From a virus: a stretch of DNA of 41,550 nucleotides. Below, piece by piece: positions 32,817 through 39,781 of this stretch. Position 1 is the stretch's first letter; every line of letters starts with the position of its first letter. The stretch is from IMG/VR virus record IMGVR_UViG_3300044627_003686, positions 1-41,550 of that record. One strand, 5' to 3'. A program made the translations under genes and the position numbers. The notes under the pieces were generated by a model, which searched no databases, had not been told where the DNA came from, and saw only the letters and a program-made list of their open reading frames with translations.

Positions 32817-33439
32817 GCCTCAACCAGCGACCAAAGATCCTCACCTCTGTCCCAAAAGAGGTGATGCTCCAGATGCGTTATGTCTGGGAGCACACGTTGC
32901 TCTCCTCCTCGCATCCAGCGGGCTCCACCACGCTCTCATCTGTGCCGCTGTATCCGAAGACGCAGGTGTCAGCGGGTGAGGCGCGTTCGGATCGCAACGT
33001 GGGGATGCCCGGCATCAACCCCCCCGCTTCGCTCGGGCTGCGGATCTGGCGCGCTGGTGTGGAGCGGGTGGACCCCATCTATGGTCAGCCGATCGGGCAG
33101 GAGTTCGAGGCGCCGTATGTGACGATGGGCGTCTTGAAGTATGATGCGACGAGCAACCGCGACCTGTCACAAGGCGAGTGGGGTCAGCAGCTCTCAAACA
33201 CCGGCGAGCTGCATATCCCGTATTATCACCACCTGATCAATCAGCTCCCGATGCCACAAGAGGGTGATCTGGTCGAGGTGTGGGCGCAGAGCTGGGAGCT
33301 GCTGGGGACGTTCTACAACATCATCAAGGTCGATCCAGCAGGCCGCATACAGGGCGGGCCATATTACACCCGCTGGCAGCTCCAGCTTGAGCGGCGCGAG
33401 GAGTTCTTACCTGAGCGGCGGCTGCTCGGCTGTCGCTGA
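32813..33439 (+). CDS. Probable neck or connector protein
   Basis: This encodes 208 residues. The ATG overlaps the stop of the phosphoesterase gene (ATGA). A conserved-looking segment has EGDLVEVWAQSWELLGTFYNI and a C-terminal YYTRWQLQLERREEF, which resemble head-tail connector proteins of other myoviruses. The tail end is arginine-rich. Its stop TGA lies within repeat copy H. A neck role is inferred from place and this pattern. Confidence 0.5.
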   Translation: MSLNQRPKILTSVPKEVMLQMRYVWEHTLLSSSHPAGSTTLSSVPLYPKTQVSAGEARSDRNVGMPGINPPASLGLRIWRAGVERVDPIYGQPIGQEFEAPYVTMGVLKYDATSNRDLSQGEWGQQLSNTGELHIPYYHHLINQLPMPQEGDLVEVWAQSWELLGTFYNIIKVDPAGRIQGGPYYTRWQLQLERREEFLPERRLLGCR

Positions 33440-33455
33440 TACAGTTACAGGAGCA
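33434..33455 (-). repeat. Dispersed repeat, copy H (minus orientation, at a stop codon)
   Basis: On the minus strand the core reads CCTGTAACTGTATCAGC, with one mismatch. On the plus strand the repeat's TGATAC end supplies the TGA stop codon of the gene at 32813. Hairpins follow at about 33480 and 33503. Confidence 0.8.
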
Positions 33456-33571
33456 TCATGTTGCGGGCGTGATATGTTGCATGAGCTGCGCGCGTCATGG
33501 CATCACCGCCTTTGTGAAGCGGTGAGCCTTGTCATGGCGCCGCAAGAGACACCACCAAAGGAGCAGCGAGC

Positions 33572-34123
33572 ATGAAGCGGCGCCATCAGTACGACGATGA
33601 GATGGATGAGATGGATAAGGTCGAGGAGGGCGAGGACTGTGGCTGCGAAGACCCCGACGACTGCGACTGCGAGGAGGCCGAGGAGGAGGTCACACCGCGT
33701 CGCTCGATGAAGGAGTCGCGCAACGCTCGCCGCACGTCCGGCCAGCGTCAGCTCTCGGAGAGCAACGCGCTGCTGGCTCACGCCAACGCGCGCAGCGCTC
33801 GCTACCTGATCGCGTATAGCGGGCTGGTGAACAGCGCGCTCAACGAGTCGCAGCAGATGGCTGTGATCGAGCGCCTGCACAACGCCTACGACATGTCGAT
33901 CAAGGAGTGGCAGGAGTATGTGAACACGACCATCGCGGCCTATGAGCGCGGTGATCGGCGCGACTCGATGTTCGAGTGGCGAGGCTCGGAGCCGCGCGGC
34001 ACCGCCAAGCCCCTGCACGAGTCTGTCCACGTCGCGAGCACCCCGCAGGCGACGACGGGTGACACGGCGCTCGACAACACGCTGATGACCATGCGCCGGA
34101 TGCAGCGTCGCGGCAACCCCTGA
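33572..34123 (+). CDS. Acidic Cys-rich late protein of unknown function
   Basis: This encodes 183 residues from an ATG with AAGGAG upstream. Residues 1-45 are very acidic and contain DCGCEDPDDCDCEEAEEE, which recalls the CGCGC start of the core-like protein at 24699. A helical middle (SNALLAHANARSARYLIAYS and AVIERLHNAYDMSIKEW) and a flexible end follow. It precedes the gene at 34125 by one base. The function is not recognised; metal binding by the Cys clusters is possible. Confidence 0.6.
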   Translation: MKRRHQYDDEMDEMDKVEEGEDCGCEDPDDCDCEEAEEEVTPRRSMKESRNARRTSGQRQLSESNALLAHANARSARYLIAYSGLVNSALNESQQMAVIERLHNAYDMSIKEWQEYVNTTIAAYERGDRRDSMFEWRGSEPRGTAKPLHESVHVASTPQATTGDTALDNTLMTMRRMQRRGNP

Positions 34124-34124
34124 G

Positions 34125-34937
34125 ATGATCGACTTCCAGCTCATCGGTGACTGGAAGGGCGCCTCAAAGCGGCTCGCATGGATGCGCAAGCACTGGCAAG
34201 AAATTGCCCGTGTGCTCGTCCGGCGAGCCGTCTTGTCTCTGGCCGAGGAGGCAGGCTTGAGGGAGCCTGAGATCACATTCATCAAGGTGCAGCGTGAGGG
34301 CGGGCGCAGCGTGAGCTATGGCGTCGCCGTGGAGCCCACGCTGGAGGAGGTGAAGATCGGCAGCCTCCGGGGCAAGGTGGTGTTTTTGGAGCTGGAGCGC
34401 GAGCGGGCATCGCGCGACCTGCTTGAGATAGCCGCTCATGGTCCGTGGGTCGTGAACGCGCTGCCGATGTTGCCCGCTGCCGACTTGGGGCATCTGGTCG
34501 TGCGCGAAGGCGGGATCGACGAGCTTGAGGCGGTGCTGCTGCGCAACAAGCGCTTCTTGCGAGATCGCCCGCTGCTCATCTCGACTGCGCAGCGCGGCAT
34601 CCTCGCGACGATCAACCTCACAGAAGCCACGTCCCCGATGTTGCTCCCTCCTGATCGTGAGGTGCGTGCCGAGGAGGACAAGGCGTACAACCTGACGCGC
34701 GGCGAGTTTGGTCTTGGCGACAAGATCAACAGCGCGGTGTGGCGCCCCGCGCTCATGCGGCTGATCCAGCAGCGCCTCGATCTCATCCTTGAGGATCTGG
34801 TCGATGACATCGCGGATGGTGCAACCGACCTGCTCGACGAGGAGGATCGGTTTGAGGACCGCAGCGAGCGCTGGCTCAAGTCCACCCGCTCGTTTGCCCT
34901 GATGTTCAACGAGGAAGAAGAGGAGCCCAACCTATGA
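34125..34937 (+). CDS. Late structural protein of unknown function
   Basis: This encodes 270 residues. The N terminus (DWKGASKRLAWMRKHWQEIARVLVRRAV) has the look of HK97-gp10-like tail-completion proteins, but the rest does not confirm this. The C-terminal part is helical and then acidic. It lies between head and tail genes and overlaps the next gene by ATGA. A tail-completion or neck role is inferred, with low confidence. Confidence 0.5.
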   Translation: MIDFQLIGDWKGASKRLAWMRKHWQEIARVLVRRAVLSLAEEAGLREPEITFIKVQREGGRSVSYGVAVEPTLEEVKIGSLRGKVVFLELERERASRDLLEIAAHGPWVVNALPMLPAADLGHLVVREGGIDELEAVLLRNKRFLRDRPLLISTAQRGILATINLTEATSPMLLPPDREVRAEEDKAYNLTRGEFGLGDKINSAVWRPALMRLIQQRLDLILEDLVDDIADGATDLLDEEDRFEDRSERWLKSTRSFALMFNEEEEEPNL

Positions 34938-35734
34938 GCCTGACACCGCCGCCCGAGCCGCTTTATGGCAACATGCCCTCTGGTGAGGGCTCGCTGCTGC
35001 TGTCCGCCTATGACGCCGCGATGTTCGAGGCGCTGGGCGCGAAGCTGCTCCCCTTCCCGAACCCTGCTGACGAGCCGCTGCTCAGGCGCCCGCTCCAGCA
35101 GGTCTTGATCCCCGGTGTCTGCGGCCCCGGCCACAAAGACCCGACCGATCCGCATGGTCGCGTGGTCGTGGTGTTCCAGAACCCGGAGGACATCTACAAC
35201 CGCTATCTGCTGCCCGGCCTCCGGCTCAACCGCAGCGCCATGACCACAGACACGCAGCGCCTCTACCCCACCGGGCTTGGCTGGCAGTATCGCGTGCCTG
35301 TGACGCGGGGCACCGTGCCTGTCCATGTTGACGGCGACGCCTCCGCGCCATGTGGGCCGCCAGAGGTGGCGCTGCGCCCGTGGGCGAACCCTGAGAACCT
35401 GACCTATGACATTGAGGTGCGCGCGCGATACCAGATCGAGGCGCAGCGCTTGCTCGACTATGTGCGCTACCAGCTCCCCGAGCGCGGTGCGATCCGGGTC
35501 TACTCGACCGATGGCACAAGCTCGCTGTTCACCTATTATCGGCAGGGCATTTCGGAGACGAGCGAGCTTGCGGGCTCGCTCAACCGCCACACGGGCTTCC
35601 TGCTCACCTATGAGGTGCAGGCCGAGATCGACGAGCACGAGGAGCAGACGGCCAAGACGCTCATCAAGACGCCGCAGCTAAACTCCCAGCTCAAGACGGC
35701 CACGCGCCGCTCGCGCGTGATCCGCGAGTGGTGA
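34934..35734 (+). CDS. Possible tail terminator-like structural protein
   Basis: This encodes 266 residues. The N-terminal part is Pro-rich. The C-terminal half has a pattern that I associate with phage tail terminator or connector proteins: LTYDIEVRARYQIEAQRLLDYV, then RHTGFLLTYEVQAEID. Place directly before the sheath cluster agrees. It starts at ATGA overlapping the previous stop. T4 gp15 would be the analogous protein, but I see no direct match. Confidence 0.45.
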   Translation: MSLTPPPEPLYGNMPSGEGSLLLSAYDAAMFEALGAKLLPFPNPADEPLLRRPLQQVLIPGVCGPGHKDPTDPHGRVVVVFQNPEDIYNRYLLPGLRLNRSAMTTDTQRLYPTGLGWQYRVPVTRGTVPVHVDGDASAPCGPPEVALRPWANPENLTYDIEVRARYQIEAQRLLDYVRYQLPERGAIRVYSTDGTSSLFTYYRQGISETSELAGSLNRHTGFLLTYEVQAEIDEHEEQTAKTLIKTPQLNSQLKTATRRSRVIREW

Positions 35735-35764
35735 TCATGGTGTTCAAGAACGAAGGCGCACAGG

Positions 35765-35794
35765 TTGAATGGCGGCATGGCGAGCCGTTATAAA
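35765..35794 (+). promoter_or_regulatory. Candidate promoter upstream of the gene at 35846
   Basis: TTGAAT (35765-35770) and TATAAA (35789-35794) are separated by 18 bases. The boxes match TTGACA at 4/6 and TATAAT at 5/6. It stands out in a GC-rich sequence and lies about 50 bases before the ATG at 35846. It is a plausible sigma70-type start for the tail operon. Confidence 0.4.
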
Positions 35795-35845
35795 GGCGTC
35801 TCGGAAGCACAAGTCGCTCGAAGCGGGCGACGTGAGGAGAGCACC

Positions 35846-36358
35846 ATGTCAAAGTTTCGCGTCATCTCGCCAACACCGATCACCCTCAACTTGCTCAACG
35901 GCAAGACCATCTCAGCATCCAAGCGCATGATCGTGGAGCCCATCAAGGACAACTTGTTCGAGACGGCGCGCAAGAAGGGTTATCTGGTGCCGCATTATCC
36001 CGAGCACATGCTCCAGATCGCACCCTCCGAGGCGCCGCCCGCGCCGCCCGCTCCCGCACCCGTCATGGATGTGGTTGCTGCTCCTGTACCTGTATCAGCG
36101 ACCGTTGAGTCTGCTGAGGTGGTGGATGAGGAGGGCGACAAGGAGGAGGCGAGCGGCAAGGATGAGAAGGCGCCCGAGGAGGTCAGCGTCGAGAAGCTGG
36201 AGCTTGCGGCGCGCACCAAGCAGGCGCTCATCGCTGGCGGCTACACCGTCGTCAGCCAGATCAAGGCCGCCTCGAACGAGGAGCTTGAGGCTGTGTCTGG
36301 CATCGGCTCAAAGACCGTTGACCTGATCCGCGCGGCTGTGGCTTCGCTGGATAACTGA
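35846..36358 (+). CDS. Late protein with C-terminal helix-hairpin-helix (alpha-CTD-like) domain
   Basis: This encodes about 170 residues from an ATG with GAGGAGAG upstream. The N-terminal 55 residues (SPTPITLNLLNGKTI, VEPIKDNLFETARKKGYL) look like a small beta-rich domain also seen near phage structural genes. A Pro/Ala linker encoding AAPVPVSA from repeat copy I follows, then an acidic stretch. The last 50 residues (ARTKQALIAGGYTVVSQIK, SNEELEAVSGIGSKTVDLIR) match the helix-hairpin-helix pattern of RNA polymerase alpha C-terminal domains. DNA or RNA polymerase contact is possible, but unproven. Confidence 0.6.
   Translation: MSKFRVISPTPITLNLLNGKTISASKRMIVEPIKDNLFETARKKGYLVPHYPEHMLQIAPSEAPPAPPAPAPVMDVVAAPVPVSATVESAEVVDEEGDKEEASGKDEKAPEEVSVEKLELAARTKQALIAGGYTVVSQIKAASNEELEAVSGIGSKTVDLIRAAVASLDN
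36074..36103 (+). repeat. Dispersed repeat, copy I (in frame)
   Basis: This is an intact core (36083-36099) read as AAPVPVSA in the linker between the two domains of the gene at 35846. The flanking GACC matches copy J. Confidence 0.85.
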
Positions 36359-36370
36359 TACAAAGTAAGG
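36355..36370 (-). repeat. Weak degenerate copy of the dispersed repeat
   Basis: CTGATACAAAGTAAGG resembles the minus-strand form CTGATACAGGTACAGG with a few changes. It overlaps the stop TGA of the gene at 35846, as copy H does at its gene. It lies next to the sheath ribosome site, so chance similarity is also possible. Confidence 0.3.
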
Positions 36371-36380
36371 AGATAGCACG

Positions 36381-39050
36381 ATGTTGCTCACGAATCCCGG
36401 TGTATACCGCGAGGAGGTCCGCCGTGACCTCCGCGTCCTGCCCGCGCTGTCCACCGCGAATCTCGCGCTGGTCGGCGCCTTCTCCAAGGGGCCGGTCGGC
36501 CAGCCCACGTTCGTCGCGTCAGATGCCGAGTTCAAGCGCATCTTTGGCGACTTCACCGCTTTGTCGCGCGCGCCGCTGGCGTGGGCAGCCTATGCGTTGA
36601 ACGGCGGCCAGTTTGGCTACATCCTGCGGCTTGCGCCCTCGGATGCCGAGACGGCTGTGGCCTCCTTCGCGAAGGCTGCGGCGCCTGTGACCCTCGCCAC
36701 GGCTTCTGGCGGCGGTCCTGTGGCGGTGAACCTCGCTGCTGGCCCCTCCCCGCTCAACAGCCTGCCGATCAAGCCGGGCACGGTGACGATCCAGATCGCT
36801 GATGTGAAGCAGGTCAGCTTGTTCAACACGGGCGTGACCTACGCGATCGCGGCCACCTCTGTGAACCTGACGCTCGGCAACCGGCTGGTCGTGCCGGGGT
36901 CGTTCTCGACAACGATCGACGGCGACTCCTACACCGACGACGGCGCGGGCGGCATCGAGCAGGGCGTCACCCCCTCCGGCACGATCGACTATGAGACGGG
37001 CGCGGTGTCCATCACGCTCACTGGCCCCTCGGCTACGGCGGGTTCTGTGATCGTCGGCTACCAGTACAACCTGTCCTCTAAGGTGAGCGGCGAGGTCGCC
37101 GCGCAGGCCGTGGCAGGTGCGACGGTCTATCATGGCAAGGTCGCCAACGGCGATCTGCTGACGAGCGCCGACAACGACTTCATGGTCTTCTCGTGGACTG
37201 ATGCTGGCGACGTGGCGCGCACCGCTGAGGTCGATGATCTGGGCGCTGTGACGGGCGATGCGACGGGCACGGTGGATCTGGCCTCGGGCGAGTGGACGCT
37301 GTTCCTCGGCGTGAACACGGTCAAGGTCGGCACCGCGATCAGCGTCTCGTACTGGCACAACCGCTACATGACCGCGACCGATGATGGGCTCGGCGGCTTC
37401 ATCAACGGGACGGTCCCCGCGCTGAACCTCGCCCAGCCGCGTGCCATCAACTATGAGACGGGCGCCATCTCGTTCACGACCAACACCGTCGCGCTGACGG
37501 GCTCCCCTGTGCGCGCCTTCTACTCGCAGGCTGTGCAGGCGATGGAGGCGCGCGATCCGGGTGCCTCGGGCGACGATCTGCGCGTGCAGATCACGCCGGT
37601 CAACTCCTCGCTCAACCGCTTGACCGGCCAGTATGCGCTGTTCAACGTGTCAGTGCAGGAGGAGAACGCGGGCGATGCCAACTTCACGCAGGTCTGGGCC
37701 ACGACGAACGCGGTGAACCTCGACGATGTGGCGAACGCGCGCCACATCGCGCAGGTCGTCAACGATGACATCACCGGCGCGCAGATCGTCTCGATGGCGA
37801 TCCCCGCCGACGATGCGATCCCCGATGGGTTGCAGGGCGCCACCGACACGCAGGATCTCGGAGATGGGACGGGCGCGGCGGTGGAGATCCTGTCGCAGCT
37901 CTACCTGTTCGATGGGCGGATCGTGCCGGGCTCTGTGCGCATCGCGTATACGAGCGGCGGTGTCGCGCGCTCCATCGTGGACAACAACCTCGGCGGCCTG
38001 ACGGGCGATGTGGATGGGGGCTCGACGGCCTCGATCGACTACACCACGGGCGTGCTCCAGTTCACGCCGGATCAGGCGCCGGACAACTCGACGGCGGTGG
38101 AGGTCACGTTCGCCTACCTGCCGCTCACGAGCCTCGCCACGACCGACTTTGAGGGCGGCGAGGACGGCAGCGCGTTGTCTACCTCCGATGTGGTCGGCCC
38201 GACGCTCTCCGCGATCGATGGCGGTATCTACGGCCTGAACAAGATCGAGGAGATCCCGCTCATCCTCGCGATCCCCGACTTCGCTGGTGTCGTCGCCGTG
38301 GAGCGCGAGGCGATCGCGTATGCCGAGCAGCGCTTCGACACGATCGTGCTGTGCTCGCCGCCCGCAGGTGTGACGCGCGATCAGGCGATCGAGTATCGCC
38401 TCTCGGCGCTGGCGTCCAACTCCTCGCGCGCGGTGATGTACTGGCCTTGGATCAAGGTCCGCGACCCGCTCTCGGGCGCGACGGTCACGGTGCCGCCGCA
38501 TGGTCATGTGGCTGGCGTCTGGGCGAAGACGGATCAGGTCGAGGGCATCCAGCAGGCGCCCGCAGGCACCGTCTTCGGGCGGCTCCAGTTCATCGAAGGC
38601 GTCGAGCGCGTGGTGAGCAAGGTGGATCTGGGGCTGCTCTCGCAGGTCGGGATCAACTCGCTGTATCGCCCGCCGCGCCAGCCGCTCGTGGTGTACGACT
38701 GCCTCACGCAGTCGGATAACATCGACTTCCGCTTCCTGAACGTGCGCCGCGTCAAGGACTATCTTGACATCCTCGTGGCGGAGGCGCTGGGCGATCTGGT
38801 GTTCCGCAACCTCGGCCCGACGCTGTGGTCGATCGCGACGCAGCGCATCCGCACGGTGCTCTCGCAGGCGTTCCGCAACGGGCAGCTCCGGGGCACGTCT
38901 GAGGCGCAGGCGTTCGAGATCAAGGTGGATGGCGAGAACAACCCGCCAGCGGTCGAGGAGGCGGGCGAGCTGGTGTGTGATTGGGGGATCAGTCCGGGCC
39001 GCCCCGGTCGCTTCATCCGCTCGCGCAGCCGCATCCTCGCGGTGCAGTAA
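36381..39050 (+). CDS. Tail sheath protein (gp18-like) with four inserted beta repeats
   Basis: This encodes 889 residues, about 230 more than T4 gp18. It forms the contractile tail sheath. The N terminus PGVYREEV and the C-terminal core (WSIATQRIRTVLSQAFRNG, then CDWGISPGRPGRF) are typical of sheath proteins. The extra length comes from repeated beta modules at about 130-230, 250-327, 328-383 and 505-580, each with a form of DDGxGGxxG...IDYETGAxSxT...VxYxY. The same module is in the capsid protein. They would sit on the outer face. The ATG follows AAGGAG. Confidence 0.93.
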   Translation: MLLTNPGVYREEVRRDLRVLPALSTANLALVGAFSKGPVGQPTFVASDAEFKRIFGDFTALSRAPLAWAAYALNGGQFGYILRLAPSDAETAVASFAKAAAPVTLATASGGGPVAVNLAAGPSPLNSLPIKPGTVTIQIADVKQVSLFNTGVTYAIAATSVNLTLGNRLVVPGSFSTTIDGDSYTDDGAGGIEQGVTPSGTIDYETGAVSITLTGPSATAGSVIVGYQYNLSSKVSGEVAAQAVAGATVYHGKVANGDLLTSADNDFMVFSWTDAGDVARTAEVDDLGAVTGDATGTVDLASGEWTLFLGVNTVKVGTAISVSYWHNRYMTATDDGLGGFINGTVPALNLAQPRAINYETGAISFTTNTVALTGSPVRAFYSQAVQAMEARDPGASGDDLRVQITPVNSSLNRLTGQYALFNVSVQEENAGDANFTQVWATTNAVNLDDVANARHIAQVVNDDITGAQIVSMAIPADDAIPDGLQGATDTQDLGDGTGAAVEILSQLYLFDGRIVPGSVRIAYTSGGVARSIVDNNLGGLTGDVDGGSTASIDYTTGVLQFTPDQAPDNSTAVEVTFAYLPLTSLATTDFEGGEDGSALSTSDVVGPTLSAIDGGIYGLNKIEEIPLILAIPDFAGVVAVEREAIAYAEQRFDTIVLCSPPAGVTRDQAIEYRLSALASNSSRAVMYWPWIKVRDPLSGATVTVPPHGHVAGVWAKTDQVEGIQQAPAGTVFGRLQFIEGVERVVSKVDLGLLSQVGINSLYRPPRQPLVVYDCLTQSDNIDFRFLNVRRVKDYLDILVAEALGDLVFRNLGPTLWSIATQRIRTVLSQAFRNGQLRGTSEAQAFEIKVDGENNPPAVEEAGELVCDWGISPGRPGRFIRSRSRILAVQ

Positions 39051-39055
39051 GCAGC

Positions 39056-39087
39056 GCGCCGCGCCGCTCGTGTGAGCGGCGCGGCGC
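39056..39087 (+). terminator. Perfect GC hairpin after the sheath gene
   Basis: A 14-bp stem (39056-39069 with 39074-39087) has the tetraloop GTGT and starts 6 bases after the sheath stop codon. No T run follows, so it may stop transcription partly, or protect the sheath mRNA end. Confidence 0.65.
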
Positions 39088-39150
39088 TCGCGAGTGTCAA
39101 GACAAGAAGGTTCATAACAGGGCGCGACGCGCGCTCTATCGGAGATAGAC

Positions 39151-39714
39151 ATGGCTCGTGGAACACAAAAGGACTTCTTGCAGGGGCACCGCTTCTTTGT
39201 CCGCTGCAACTCGGAGCAGGGTCTTGACCTGCTCCAGCCCCCGCTGGCCGAGGCCGACCCGCGCGGTGGTCTGGCGGGCTTCAACTCTGTGACGCTGCCG
39301 GACCTCTCGCTTGAGGCGGTCGAGTATCGCGACGGCGTGTCGATGTTCACCGCCAAGCAGGCTGGCTTCCCGCAGATCGGTGATCTGACGATGCAGCGCG
39401 GCGTGATCCGCAACGACTCGGCCTTCTATGAGTGGGCGATTCGTGCGTATCGCGGGCAGGGATACCGCGCCGATCTCACGATCCTCGTGTTCCCCGCCGA
39501 GGCGCTGATCGGGCGCGAGTTCGCGGGGCGCAACGCGCTCTTTGACGAGTCGCTGGCGACCAAGTACATCTGCTATGAGTGCTTCCCCACCAACATCGGT
39601 GCGTGGAACCTCGACGCGACGGGCGCCGACATCTTGATGCAAGAGGCGACGTTCACCTGCGAATACTTCACGAAGATCCATCCGGGCGAGCCGGACACGA
39701 CGACCCGCTTCTGA
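39151..39714 (+). CDS. Tail tube protein (gp19-like)
   Basis: This encodes 187 residues. It stacks to form the inner tube of the contractile tail. The pattern FNSVTLPDLSLEAVEYRDG near residues 54-72, GDLTMQRGVIRNDSAFYEW, and the C-terminal ATGADILMQEATFTCEYF strand fit gp19-like tubes. It follows the sheath gene, as in T4. GGAG precedes the ATG and a hairpin follows the stop. Confidence 0.85.
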   Translation: MARGTQKDFLQGHRFFVRCNSEQGLDLLQPPLAEADPRGGLAGFNSVTLPDLSLEAVEYRDGVSMFTAKQAGFPQIGDLTMQRGVIRNDSAFYEWAIRAYRGQGYRADLTILVFPAEALIGREFAGRNALFDESLATKYICYECFPTNIGAWNLDATGADILMQEATFTCEYFTKIHPGEPDTTTRF

Positions 39715-39722
39715 TCGATCCC

Positions 39723-39753
39723 CAGCGCTGCGCGACACTCTCGCGCAGCGCTG
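39723..39753 (+). terminator. Perfect hairpin after the tail tube gene
   Basis: A 13-bp stem (39723-39735 with 39741-39753) closes a 5-base loop, CACTC, 9 bases after the tube stop codon. It has no T run but is too long and perfect to be chance. It may limit read-through or stabilise the tube mRNA. Confidence 0.65.
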
Positions 39754-39781
39754 AACACCGCCTCGCCAACAGGAGCTTGAG

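Noticed and set aside
35738-35794. An 18-codon open frame before the HhH gene
   Set aside because: It is too short, lacks a ribosome site, and overlaps a promoter-like pair. Not supported as a gene.
37650-39413. Long minus-strand open frame opposite sheath and tube genes
   Set aside because: It crosses two confident genes and has shadow-like composition. No ribosome site or family motif was seen.
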